A stretch of DNA of 20,693 nucleotides, from positions 1-20,693 of the forward strand of contig JAUSPR010000199.1 of assembly GCA_030655715.1 (NCBI GenBank), read 5' to 3'. Positions 1 through 9,300 of this stretch are shown here, piece by piece (the stretch's first letter is position 1; each line of letters opens with the position of its first letter). The notes under the pieces were generated by a model, which did no database searches, was not told the origin of the DNA, and saw only the letters and a list, made by a program, of their open reading frames with translations. The translations under genes were made by a program, and so were the position numbers. The stretch comes from Thermoplasmata archaeon. Its GTDB lineage: Archaea > Thermoplasmatota > Thermoplasmata > SG8-5.

Positions 1-3000
1 GCCGACTCTGTAGGTCAACCACTTCTTGTTCAGGTTGTCGTACGTCTTGGCCACGGTCCAATTTGTCCCGTTGTCACCGGCTGCCGCGTCGTCCAGTATT
101 GTTTCTATGTTGCCGCTCATTGCGGACGGGAACGATACGAAGATCCAACTGTTGGCTGCTTTGCCTGTTAGGTCGATTGCGTATGGCGTTCCGCCGCCGC
201 CGCTGATGGTCGGCTCTATATTGGATTGCGCGCCGACGTAGTCGAAGTCAACGCTCACTGTCGCAGACGGTGTTAAGTGGACGACTGCTTGAGCGAAGTC
301 TGCCTTCGATGCGGTGGCGGCCAGGCTGCCGTAGAAGACCATCCTCAAGATCCCGCCGCTGATGTAGTTTGCAGGGGTGGCAGATATCGTGCGGGTCATT
401 GTGTAGTCTGTGTCGGCCGTTGTGAAGGTCATTGTCGCTCCGATGGTATCCCAGTTGGATGTGGCAGCGTTCCACGCGAAGCATGTCACTATACAGTCGG
501 CTGCAGCCCACTGGCCCTCGAATGTCAGGTCGATGGAGGTGATCGCGGCTGGAGCTTCCGTGACCGCGTATCTGAACTCCCAGCCGATTTCGTCTCCCCA
601 CCCTGCGGATGCTCTATCTACATCGACGTTGTTACTGGTCTCTATCTCCGTGTACTGTACGTCGGTGAACTCGGTTCTGCTGTTAGGTGTGGTCAACTCT
701 GCTTGTGTGCTGTCATCCATGTCGAGGGTGTAGGCGTCGTGCGGCCCGCTCGCCGCTGTTACGCCGACGTAGTTGTAGGTTGCGGTTGTTAGAACAGACG
801 TTACGTCAACCCAGACTTCCACGACGAGGCTCTCGCCCGAGGGGAACGTTCCTGCTAGCGTGTCGGTCCATGTGAATAAGTGCTGGTTTGTGAACGAGAA
901 TATGTTCTCGTCGTCGTTGACTGTGGTGTCGAGCGGGGTCACCATGTCGGATGACTTGAAGACCTTGGCATATAGGTTGGCAGTTCCTAAGTTGGCTGAT
1001 GCAGTTCCATACAGGTTGAACGTCCATGTGCCGTCAATGCTTGTGCCGGTTATGGTATTTGTCTGCCAGGTTCCGACTAGCTGCTGACCCACCGCACTTA
1101 TGGTTCCGGTCGGTTCAGTGAATGTTCCGATGTCCACCGGCGCCATGTTGAGCTGGTAGTTCGAGCCTGTAAGTTCCATCTGCAGGTACCATCTGTCATT
1201 GACGACATTGTCCACCGAGAATACAAAGTCGCAGATATCATCTCCGCTGAGCGGGAAGCTGTCTGTTGCAGTTACCCTCACCAGGTAATTGACATTGTCA
1301 GCCACGCTTGTCGTGTCCCAGGTGTATGTGCCGTCGTTATTGTCCAGGAGGTTCTCGAGTATTACCCAGCTTGATCCGCCATTTGCGCTGTATTCTATCT
1401 TGCAGTCAAGTGTGGGGGCCGCATCCGTGTAGTCCGTTGCTGTCCAGGTGATTGCATAGCTACCGGATATTATATTCTCCGCAGTGTTTGGCGCGGTAAC
1501 TTGCACGCTCGGTCCGCCTTCGTTGACCTGGAAGGTGAACTGCTCGTACCCGCCCCAGTTGCCTGCGGCATCCTGCGCACGTATGAAGACGATGTGCGAA
1601 CCCTGTGCGATATTGGCGACATATGTTCCGGTGATGTTCTCGATTTTCTCGTTGAATGCCAGGTCGGTCGCGGTCATTGCCGTGGCCGGGTTCGTTATCA
1701 GGTCGATGCGATATTCGGCTGCGGCGATGTTAGAGTAGCCTTTTGCCGTGTCGTCTGCCTCTGCGTCGAAGGTGATGGTGTTGCCCTGGCCGCTTGGCAG
1801 CGGGTCAACTTTGATGCTTCCCGCAACGATAACGGGGCCGGTCTTATCTCCGGCCGCGCCGTTGTCAATGGTGAAGACTTCATCGGAAACGTCGAAACCC
1901 TTCAGGTTTGTCCCCTGCGCCAGGATTTTTATCTTGTAGTTGACGCCGTTCGGGTAGTCGGGTATGCCAGATGTTACGGTTGTGGTGTCCCAAACGTAGC
2001 TAGTTGCGGTTCCGGCAAGGCCGGTTGCTTCAACGAGATAGGATTGTCCGCCGTCCTTGCTTATCTGCACTGACTGGCTGTCAGCGTTGGCGATTGTCCA
2101 GGTTATTGTTTGAGTTCCTGACCATGTACCATCCTCAACTTGTCCATTGTTATTCAAGACGGTCACGTCCGGGTGATCCTCGCCCATGAGCCACTTTATC
2201 GTGTTGTCTGCGGTTGTCGCCCTGTCCATGTTCAGGTCTGTGCCGAACACGTTTCCAGCCGTGCCATAGGTGTTGTCGTCCTGTATCATCGCGTGGGCGA
2301 ACGCCTCAAATGCCAGTTTGTAGTCCGCACCCGTGTACGCAATCCCTGCCGCATCCCCAGGGGTGGTGCCTTTGTGGAGGTTGTAGTCCCACGGGGGAGT
2401 TGCCTCGCCGCCTTGGTTGTTGCTGATGTCGTCGGGCCAGAACCTGCCAGATCCATAGACGTCCTGCTCGAGGTCCTGCTTGACCCCGTCGCCGGGGAAT
2501 ACGTTGCTAATCGCATGGGCGGTTCCTATCAGCCAGCACTGGCCGGCGACCTCGTTCCCTCCGCCGCCGTCCGTATCATCCCGCCTCTGAGTGGCATGCA
2601 GATAGGTGTGGAACCAGGTAATGTCCTCGTCGGTACCAGTACTGGCGGGTCCACCTTCGCTCCCTGCCATGTCCCAGCCAACGTCCTGTCCGGTCTGGTA
2701 CCACTTCTGTACACCGGCCTGGTCGAGCCAGGACTGGATGAGGGCCCTCTCAGTTCCGCCCAACTGCGGGTAGCCTTCTCCCACATCCCAGTAAACGGCT
2801 TTCGCAGAGTTCAAGGCAGCCAATGTTGGCAATCCGTACTTCACGGTTTCCCAGACAGCGAAACTCCATCCGTAGTATCCAAGCGAGAGCCGCCAGTCAT
2901 CGACCTGCTGGTCGCTGGAGGCTATGTCGCTGTGCTCCTGGACAATCAGGATGTCCGGGTTGTCAATGGTGGTGAACATGTAGTGGTCGCCTCCGTTGGT

Positions 3001-5916
3001 GTCACGGGTTGTGACGCCGCCGATGGAAACCGATTGCACATCGAAATAGTAGTTGGTGAATCCGGTGAGTCCAAAGACTGCCACTTCGTGAGTGAGCACC
3101 ATGTCGTTGTCAATCGTCGTGCTCGAGCCCAGAGATGTGGTTGTTCCGTAGAATACCTGGCTTGTGGCCGGAACGTCGGTTGTCCAGTGCACCATGGCAT
3201 TTGTGTTTGAAATATCCGTGACATATACGTTGGATATTTTTGGACTGCTCATGAGTGTTGTGACGTTCGCATAGGAATCGTGGGCAGGGTCTGCGTCGGT
3301 GTATTTGACGCTTATCCAGCCGTTGTTCTCGATGCTGATGTTTCCGTTTCCGCTTACCGGCGTGAGCGCGTCGACGTCGGTTGTTCCGGTGAACCTGTAT
3401 GATGCCGCTGCAGTTTCGGTCAATGTTCTTGTTTCAACATCTCCGGTGCTGCTTGTCATTTGGACAGTGACCGTGTCAACGGTGCCGGCTGCACCAACGT
3501 TGGTGTCTTGAACTTCGGCTGTCAGTGTGTCGCCGGGCTTGTAAACCATTTTATCGGTTCTTACCCAGCCGTAGCCATCGTCAAAGTTGGCCGCGACGAC
3601 CAGAGCGAAGGGCTGCGGGCCCTTCGGGACTGTTATCGCGTTCACGCGGATTGTGTAGGTTCCTGCACCGGGCGTTAATAATAGTGCGCATTCGACAGGG
3701 TTTATGTGGTCGTATCCAGCCGGATTCGTTGAATCGGATTCCCTGCTGGTCGCGCCGTAGTTGTTGCCATAATAGACTGTACCGGTCGGGCCGATCACAG
3801 TCAGGTCAAGGTCGTTCATTAGGCGGCCACCGTTTGCTACGGTGCCTGGGAAGTCCGCCCAGACCAGCGTGATTTCGAGCGCTGTTCCGGCTGCTATGCT
3901 GACCTTGTATTCTCTTAATTGATTCGTAATTAGCCCGGCCTTGTTGTCATCTGACCACACCTTGCGGGTCTCGCCGCTGAAGTAGAGAGAGTCGCCCGTG
4001 TCGATAGCGCCCCAGCCAGCGTCGCCGTTCGGGTAGACCATCGTGTGGCCGTTCAGACTGTAGGGGTAAGCAGGATGGTCGGCTGGTTTTGCGAGTGATG
4101 TTCCGGTGTCGCGGGCTCCGTTGATCAGCGTCGCCTTTATGAGTGCATTGCTCGGCACGAAGCTGTTGGTGGCTTGGGGCGAGCTTGCAGTGACCGGGTA
4201 CCAACCATCTCTGTAATACTGGGCCACGAGTGCGCCGTCGCCCAGCGCACAGGGCGAGGCCATGCTTGTTCCCTGCATGCTCTTGTAAAGCGTGGTTGCA
4301 GTGCCGTCCCTGTTTGTGTTAGCGTCAGCTGAGTCTTCGATACCGGTTGACGATATGTCTGGCTTCAGCCTGCCGTCATTTGTCGGCCCAACGCTGCTGT
4401 AGGTCGCGCCGGTTTGCCATGCTGCTCCTGCTGAGTGGGAACCGACTGATATCACGTTCTTTGCGGTTGCTGGCGGTGTTGTCGTTGTGTTGTAGGCCGG
4501 GCCGCCGGCTAAAACAGCAGTTCTGTCATTGCCGTTGGAGAAGAATATCTGGAACTCCTTGTTCTGCCACATGTACTGGTCGGAGTTCAGGGCGTCTTCG
4601 GTGTACTTGCCTTCCATTAAGGTTCTTTGAGTCACACTCGCACTATCTACGTAAGTGCATGGTACACCCCAACTGTTGGATGAGAGCGATGCGCCGTCTG
4701 CTTTCTGTAAGGCGTACATCGTCTTCAGGTCCTGCGGGATTCCGCCCAGGGTCGCGTCGTTCGTGCCCGAGCCATCATCGGACTTTCCGATGTCGCAAAA
4801 TGATACTTTTGCCTCGTAGGCCATGCCGTACTTGTTGACATTGGTGCTGCCGACGTAGTCGCCGTTTCCGACAGCTATGCCGGTGACATGCGAGCCGTGG
4901 TCGTCGTAGTCAACCTTGTTGTCTCCGAGCTGGTGGTAGCCGACGACCTTTCTGTGGTCCAGCGATTGGCCGGTCCAGTCGTATGGCGTGTATCCATTCT
5001 GGCGGAAGTGGTCATGGTCGGTGTCGAGTCCGGTGTCGGCGATTCCGACGACAATGCCTTCGCCATGAATGCCTTTGTCCCAGACTGGCACGCTGTCGGT
5101 GACCTTGCTCTGCTCGGTCCAGGCGGTGTCTGCCAGCATAATCTTATTTTCGAAGTATGGGAGAATGTATTCGACGTTGTTCACGAATGCCAGGGCCTGA
5201 ACGCCCTGCCTCGAGATCTCTGCCCTTACGCTGTTCTCGGTTATTCCGAGAACTTTGCCTCCAGTCTTTGAAATAAGCGCTGCGAGGTCGTATGAGTTTT
5301 CTCCCTCTTGGAGCATGATTGTCACAGCAGTTATGTCCTTCTTAAGGCCCATAAGGCTGGCCTGCTCGTAGAGGTTGTTCCAGCTAATGTAAGATAAAGC
5401 GTCTGCGCTCTGCATGCCCGGCTGCAGGGTGACTCCCTGAAGCAGGCTCGCCGCCATCCTGAATGCTGGCTGGTAAATGCTGACGCTCCTGACATACGGG
5501 AGGTTATTGACCTCTGCCAGTGTGTCAGCGTTCATCTTGACAATGTATGTGTTGTAAGGCACATAGCTGCCAATCTTGGCTCCCATCGCTTTGAGGCTTG
5601 CTACCCAATATTCATCGATAGCATCATTGAACTTCACGAGATAGTAACCACTTACCCTCTCGTCGTATTTTTCAATGACAAGCTCGCTTGCCAGGTTCTG
5701 CGGGCCAACCTTCACATCGAACTGGGCGTTAGCCAGATTGATGATATCATTCTGCTTGTAGAATGTATCCACAATCGGTGCGCTCAATTCAAAGGGTTTT
5801 CCAGTTGGCTTTGCGTTGACCAGTAACATACTGGCTGGCAGAACCATGGCCAATGTAATGATTGCCACTATAACTTTACTCACAATTTTTTTGTTTTTTT
5901 CTTGCATCTGTCCCAT
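1..5916 (-). CDS. Secreted multidomain subtilisin-like serine protease (S8, KP-43-like), C-terminus beyond window
   Basis: The frame is open from the ATG at 5916 to the window edge, giving 1,972 residues without a stop. The product is a secreted endopeptidase that should cleave extracellular proteins. Residues 1-35 form a signal peptide (lysines at 7-14, hydrophobic 15-33, likely cut after VNA35). Two prodomain-like modules follow (about 90-160 and 194-260). The S8 core is intact: Asp294 in GIADTGLD, His340 in DDHGSHVTG, oxyanion Asn463 in SNGND and Ser551 in GTSMASP. A jelly-roll (about 667-782, with LVWADFPG and NDLDLTV) resembles the C-terminal barrel of KP-43 subtilases. Next come an Ig-like domain (783-889), a fibronectin-III domain (891-984), an amidotransferase-like Rossmann domain (987-1246) and Ig-like domains, two of them related (ITWTIANADS and ITWTATDYTD, each ending in a WDTT...FxxDN pattern). 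The last visible part (NSWIFVSFPSAMSGNIETIL) looks like the start of a surface-protein C-terminal module. The start at 5916 is chosen because a GGAGG lies 10 nt upstream. In-frame ATGs at 5949 and 5907 are less well placed. The catalytic assignment is firm; the accessory domains are less certain. Confidence 0.93.
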   Translation of the reverse strand, partial: MGQMQEKNKKIVSKVIVAIITLAMVLPASMLLVNAKPTGKPFELSAPIVDTFYKQNDIINLANAQFDVKVGPQNLASELVIEKYDERVSGYYLVKFNDAIDEYWVASLKAMGAKIGSYVPYNTYIVKMNADTLAEVNNLPYVRSVSIYQPAFRMAASLLQGVTLQPGMQSADALSYISWNNLYEQASLMGLKKDITAVTIMLQEGENSYDLAALISKTGGKVLGITENSVRAEISRQGVQALAFVNNVEYILPYFENKIMLADTAWTEQSKVTDSVPVWDKGIHGEGIVVGIADTGLDTDHDHFRQNGYTPYDWTGQSLDHRKVVGYHQLGDNKVDYDDHGSHVTGIAVGNGDYVGSTNVNKYGMAYEAKVSFCDIGKSDDGSGTNDATLGGIPQDLKTMYALQKADGASLSSNSWGVPCTYVDSASVTQRTLMEGKYTEDALNSDQYMWQNKEFQIFFSNGNDRTAVLAGGPAYNTTTTPPATAKNVISVGSHSAGAAWQTGATYSSVGPTNDGRLKPDISSTGIEDSADANTNRDGTATTLYKSMQGTSMASPCALGDGALVAQYYRDGWYPVTASSPQATNSFVPSNALIKATLINGARDTGTSLAKPADHPAYPYSLNGHTMVYPNGDAGWGAIDTGDSLYFSGETRKVWSDDNKAGLITNQLREYKVSIAAGTALEITLVWADFPGTVANGGRLMNDLDLTVIGPTGTVYYGNNYGATSRESDSTNPAGYDHINPVECALLLTPGAGTYTIRVNAITVPKGPQPFALVVAANFDDGYGWVRTDKMVYKPGDTLTAEVQDTNVGAAGTVDTVTVQMTSSTGDVETRTLTETAAASYRFTGTTDVDALTPVSGNGNISIENNGWISVKYTDADPAHDSYANVTTLMSSPKISNVYVTDISNTNAMVHWTTDVPATSQVFYGTTTSLGSSTTIDNDMVLTHEVAVFGLTGFTNYYFDVQSVSIGGVTTRDTNGGDHYMFTTIDNPDILIVQEHSDIASSDQQVDDWRLSLGYYGWSFAVWETVKYGLPTLAALNSAKAVYWDVGEGYPQLGGTERALIQSWLDQAGVQKWYQTGQDVGWDMAGSEGGPASTGTDEDITWFHTYLHATQRRDDTDGGGGNEVAGQCWLIGTAHAISNVFPGDGVKQDLEQDVYGSGRFWPDDISNNQGGEATPPWDYNLHKGTTPGDAAGIAYTGADYKLAFEAFAHAMIQDDNTYGTAGNVFGTDLNMDRATTADNTIKWLMGEDHPDVTVLNNNGQVEDGTWSGTQTITWTIANADSQSVQISKDGGQSYLVEATGLAGTATSYVWDTTTVTSGIPDYPNGVNYKIKILAQGTNLKGFDVSDEVFTIDNGAAGDKTGPVIVAGSIKVDPLPSGQGNTITFDAEADDTAKGYSNIAAAEYRIDLITNPATAMTATDLAFNEKIENITGTYVANIAQGSHIVFIRAQDAAGNWGGYEQFTFQVNEGGPSVQVTAPNTAENIISGSYAITWTATDYTDAAPTLDCKIEYSANGGSSWVILENLLDNNDGTYTWDTTSVADNVNYLVRVTATDSFPLSGDDICDFVFSVDNVVNDRWYLQMELTGSNYQLNMAPVDIGTFTEPTGTISAVGQQLVGTWQTNTITGTSIDGTWTFNLYGTASANLGTANLYAKVFKSSDMVTPLDTTVNDDENIFSFTNQHLFTWTDTLAGTFPSGESLVVEVWVDVTSVLTTATYNYVGVTAASGPHDAYTLDMDDSTQAELTTPNSRTEFTDVQYTEIETSNNVDVDRASAGWGDEIGWEFRYAVTEAPAAITSIDLTFEGQWAAADCIVTCFAWNAATSNWDTIGATMTFTTADTDYTMTRTISATPANYISGGILRMVFYGSLAATASKADFAQAVVHLTPSATVSVDFDYVGAQSNIEPTISGGGGTPYAIDLTGKAANSWIFVSFPSAMSGNIETILDDAAAGDNGTNWTVAKTYDNLNKKWLTYRVG
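2181..2958 (-). other. Amidotransferase-like (Rossmann) domain inside the minus-strand protease
   Basis: Residues about 987-1246 of the minus-strand protein begin with a hydrophobic strand, PDILIVQEHSD. Next come a helix-rich segment, a second strand around AKAVYWDVGEG and the segment YQTGQDVGWDM. This order resembles the class I amidotransferase/ThuA-like domain found in many extracellular bacterial and archaeal multidomain proteins, where a GQD[IV]G motif follows the third strand. The position where catalytic family members carry the nucleophile Cys appears to be in the GQD segment, so I infer a non-catalytic, binding or structural role. The segment holds one Cys (in AGQCWLIG), away from that position. 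Confidence in the fold is moderate because it rests on motif memory only. Confidence 0.5.
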
Positions 5917-5926
5917 AGGATTCCTT

Positions 5927-5934
5927 CCTCCTCC
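5927..5934 (-). promoter_or_regulatory. Shine-Dalgarno site of the minus-strand protease
   Basis: The minus strand reads AAGGAGGAGGAAGGAATCCT immediately before the ATG at 5916, with two overlapping GGAGG cores. The nearer core is 10 nt from this ATG, which favours it over the in-frame ATG at 5907 (19 nt away). The upstream ATG at 5949 would place the Shine-Dalgarno inside the coding region. The GGAGGAAGGA string is shared with the ribosome binding site of the divergent gene. Confidence 0.8.
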
Positions 5935-6009
5935 TTGTTCTTTATTCATAAGTATGTGTTGCAGTGTTTACCCACTAACACCACATATTAAGGATATAGA
6001 TGATTAAAC

Positions 6010-6020
6010 TAATATATAGA
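6010..6020 (-). promoter_or_regulatory. Possible TATA element for the minus-strand protease
   Basis: On the minus strand the sequence reads TCTATATATTA, about 95-105 nt before the ATG at 5916. An archaeal TATA element here would put transcription start near 5988, leaving a leader of about 70 nt with the Shine-Dalgarno at its end. A second A/T-rich candidate (TTAATATGT, around 5982-5991) would give a shorter leader. I cannot choose between them from sequence alone. Confidence 0.35.
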
Positions 6021-6162
6021 TATTGTGGTGAAATTTTGTGTTTTTCATGAAATTAATGCTCTTTTTCCCCATTTGCTGTTTTGAGAAACAAAAAAGGGAT
6101 TGATGATTTTAAATTGGGTAATTTTCAATTTGGTAATTGACGGAATGGCTTTATCCCAGCAA

Positions 6163-6214
6163 CAATTAAGAAATTTACAATTAAAAAATCTACAATTAAA
6201 AAATCTACAATTTA
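6163..6214. repeat. 15-bp tandem direct repeats in the intergenic region (three copies plus a partial)
   Basis: CAATTAAGAAATTTA (6163-6177) is followed directly by two identical copies of CAATTAAAAAATCTA (6178-6192 and 6193-6207) and a partial fourth (CAATTTA, 6208-6214). The copies abut without spacers. The block lies about 55 bp before the TATA element of the plus-strand gene and about 250 bp from the opposite start, a sensible place for a regulator or chromatin-protein array. It could equally be slippage of A/T-rich DNA. Confidence 0.75.
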
Positions 6215-6266
6215 ACTTATGAGAGTAAAAATCAGAAGACTGAACTCATACTATCAGTAACAAAGG

Positions 6267-6280
6267 TTATATATAAAAAA
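6267..6280 (+). promoter_or_regulatory. Probable archaeal TATA box of the plus-strand giant gene
   Basis: The sequence TTATATATAAAAAA is preceded by the purine-rich CAAAGG, which fits a TFB recognition element followed by a TATA box. Transcription would begin about 25 nt downstream, near 6295-6300, leaving a leader of roughly 40 nt that carries a strong Shine-Dalgarno. No bacterial -35/-10 pair with proper spacing was evident here. Confidence 0.6.
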
Positions 6281-6320
6281 AGCTTCATTTGGTGACAAGG
6301 AATCTATAACTGTTTCATAA

Positions 6321-6332
6321 AAAGGAGGAAGG
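6321..6332 (+). promoter_or_regulatory. Shine-Dalgarno site of the plus-strand giant gene
   Basis: AAAGGAGGAAGG contains GGAGG at 6324-6328, 8 nt before the ATG at 6337. The ideal spacing and the signal peptide that follows immediately fix this start. No competing in-frame ATG lies just upstream. Confidence 0.85.
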
Positions 6333-6336
6333 ATAG

Positions 6337-9300
6337 ATGAAAACGACTACGTTTAGAACATTAGTGAGTGTATTGGTAGTGTTTATGATGCTTGTGAGCG
6401 CAGCGCAGCCTTTCATGAATTTAAACGGCAAGGCACCACTCGACAATACGGAACAAATCGATGGCGACTTGACCGTCATTGCTGAGAACAGGATTGGAAT
6501 CGACGGTGGTGTAATCAACTCAAAGCCCAACCTATATTTGAAAGTCATCGTCGCGACAAATGATGTGCCAGAACTGGCAAATTATCTTTCAAATTATAAT
6601 TACGAAGGCATAATCGGTACCCAGACCAGCTCCCGTAATGGCGTGGCGTTCCCTGTCCTGAGCGTTCCACCGAGCGCGATTGAGGGCATTGCGGCCCTGC
6701 CCGCGGTTCTCGGAGTCTATGACTATGTTGACCCTATTTCAGCAACCAACACTGATGGCACTTCCTTCTCCAGAAGCCTTCTGGGGCTTGGCCCGAACAG
6801 CGCGATCGTTGATTCACTTGACATTGAAGCTGGATCCCTTTATCATGGCGCAGAAGAAGCCTGGGCTAATGGCTATACGGGGGATGGCGTTAAGATTGCC
6901 ACGGTTACCGGCGGCACGGATTTCGGTCATCCTGAACTTGCCGGCCGCCAGGCGACAATTACCAATGCCAGCTCTCCTTACTATGGTTATCCGATAGCCT
7001 ATGACCCGGCATCAATGTCCTCCTTCGTTGAAAGCGGTCTCCAGGCATCAACCCTCGACCCATCGGAATCATGGTACGTGAACATGAGTTCAACTGACCG
7101 CCATATTTACCACACTGTCATCATTGATGGCATCAATGACTTCTGGACTGAAATGGACCCTCATCATTCCTCTCAATCGGTTTATCCACAAGAACAGACC
7201 AATGAATCACGCGCTTCTGACAAAGCTGAGGACATCAGTGCCTTCGAACTGGACCTCAAGGGCCTTTACACGGGCTCAGACAGCGAAAACTGGTACCTGG
7301 GTTTTGATGTAACTCCGGAAACCGACAACTGGAAGAGGTCTTTCGATGTGAACTATGGACTGTACATTGACACCGATAACATTGTTGGTAGCGGTGCCAA
7401 GAAAGACCCCAAAGGAAACCTCATCGCATCCGCATCTATCCACAGACCGGAATATGCCATTTATTTCCACCATGTTGGTGTGGATTGGGGCATTGGGACA
7501 GATGGAACAGTCTGGTCGAATAACAACACTGTTGAGAACGCCACCTTCTACTCCTGGTTCGGTGGTTCCTGGAGAGAGGTCACAATGACTGAAGACCTCC
7601 CCTACAACTCAACGGTCGGCATCGGGCCTACTGCCGGTAGCCACATAATAAAAACAGCGGATGGTCTTTTTGTTTCACACAATGGCAAGGATTACAAGCT
7701 GAGCAGCAACAACACCATATTCTACAACCAGAGTGGGTATAGTTACGTGGCACTCGAATTGATAAATGGCGTCCAGAAATATTCCTCTGACTTTTTGGAA
7801 TTCTCCATGCCCAGAGAGATGATGGCAAATGCCCAATCATTTCATTCAATCCTGTTCTCCACTGGCAACAATGTTTCCCATGCCCAGGATTCGGTGCCGC
7901 AAGATCTGGCTGTGGCCTTCGAAGGCGCGGCCTGGGACATTGGAACAACGACCCTGTCGAACTATACCTTCATCAACGCACCGCCGCAGTATGTTGTCAC
8001 GGGGATTCCGTCCGCCAGCGGCAATTACAGAATCGGCCTTCACCCGGACCAGAACCTGATGAACCTCCAGTATGGCCGGCCTGTCGCAGTACTGCTCACT
8101 GACTATTATGATAGTGGCAAGTACGATGCTATTTATGTGGACCTTGACAACGACAAGAGCTTCGCGGATGAAATCCCGATGCAAAAGTACGGCGCTTACA
8201 ATGATTCCTTGATGATAGGGCCGAGATGGGGAACCCAGAGATTCGAGAACAATACGATTTTGCATAACAACAGCGGGACATGGACATGGTACCAGATGAA
8301 GGACTATGTGGATGTGGTGCGCTGGTCCAATGAAACATTGGTCCCAACCGATGCTGGGAAAACAATCTTCTACCTCGGTAACGGCTCTGTCAACGAACCC
8401 ACGCTTGTCGTTCAACGACCTTTGACCCATACATATAATTACACAAATAATTCTGTATATACAGTGACCGGTTCAGAACCAACACCGTTGAGCTTCATGC
8501 TGCCAAACGATAATATCATTGATTTTTTCAACCTTTCCATGGATATTCCGACTGGTGAGCCAAATGCTGGCTGGTACGACCTCAATGGCACTTCGTACAA
8601 TCTCGAAAAAACAACGGGCAAGGTAACGATCACAAACCACTCCAGCTTTATGAGGGAATGGAACAACGTGACTTATGTGCACAAACGCCCTATCCCGATA
8701 AATGGGACTGATTTCATCAATTTCACCCTGCCCTTCGTCCCCATCAAGATGCTGCTATTGCCGAATAGTCCGAGCGAGATATGTTGGAACAACAGCGAAA
8801 TAGGAAACGATTGGTACGAGTTCTCTCCAGAAGATTACGACATCAACTACACCACTGGCCTTGTCTCAATTCGCCCGCTTGACAACACGGTATCTGGTGA
8901 GATAATACCAGCAAACACGACATTCTGGGCGAACTTCAGCTACAACGCCAATCCGCCAGCAGGCACGGCATTCTACGCCAATTACACGTATCTTGAGAAC
9001 GTTAATCCGGCTTACACGTTCGATGCCGCAACGCGGAAACTGACGCTGACGGAGGGGTTGAAGGCCGGCGATGAGCTGTCGGTCATGTACTCGTACGACG
9101 CAGTGGATGAATTTCCGATTACGCCTGCTCACAGATATGGTGAAATTATCTACAATTCAAATAGGGTCCAGCTAGAGCTTCGGGACTGGATATCCAACAG
9201 GGACATAGATTCAGATGGCGGAATTGGAGACGGCAAATTCTACCCGGATATCTCCGGCGGTATGGCCTACTTCATAGCTGATGGTGTTTCCCCGGTTCCA

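Larger units (their letters stand above)
5917..6336. promoter_or_regulatory. Divergent intergenic region between the two surface-protein genes
   Basis: These 420 bp separate two head-to-head gene starts and contain no convincing gene. The A+T content is clearly higher than in the flanking genes. The region holds both ribosome binding sites, TATA-like elements for each direction, a run of 15-bp tandem repeats (6163-6214), an inverted repeat TCAATT-4 nt-AATTGA (6125-6140) and a direct repeat ATATAGAT (5994-6001 and 6014-6021, 20 bp apart). Short open frames here (for example the C-terminal part of the frame at 5816-6007) look like chance readings. Sharing one control region makes coordinated expression of the two genes plausible but does not prove it. 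Confidence 0.7.

Noticed and set aside
1009..1087. Possible small genes on the plus strand in the first 2 kb (for example 860-1087 and 1501-2073)
   Set aside because: All are antisense to the C-terminal Ig-like part of the minus-strand protease, which reads through without a stop.
2140..3210. A 356-codon open frame on the plus strand
   Set aside because: It lies wholly antisense to the minus-strand protease across its fibronectin-III and amidotransferase-like domains. Its translation is rich in Val, Cys and Arg without domain logic, and it has no Shine-Dalgarno. It is a by-product of the codon bias of the real gene.
7846..8430. A 194-codon minus-strand open frame
   Set aside because: It is antisense to the insertion region of the plus-strand giant protein, has no ribosome binding site and no recognisable domain.
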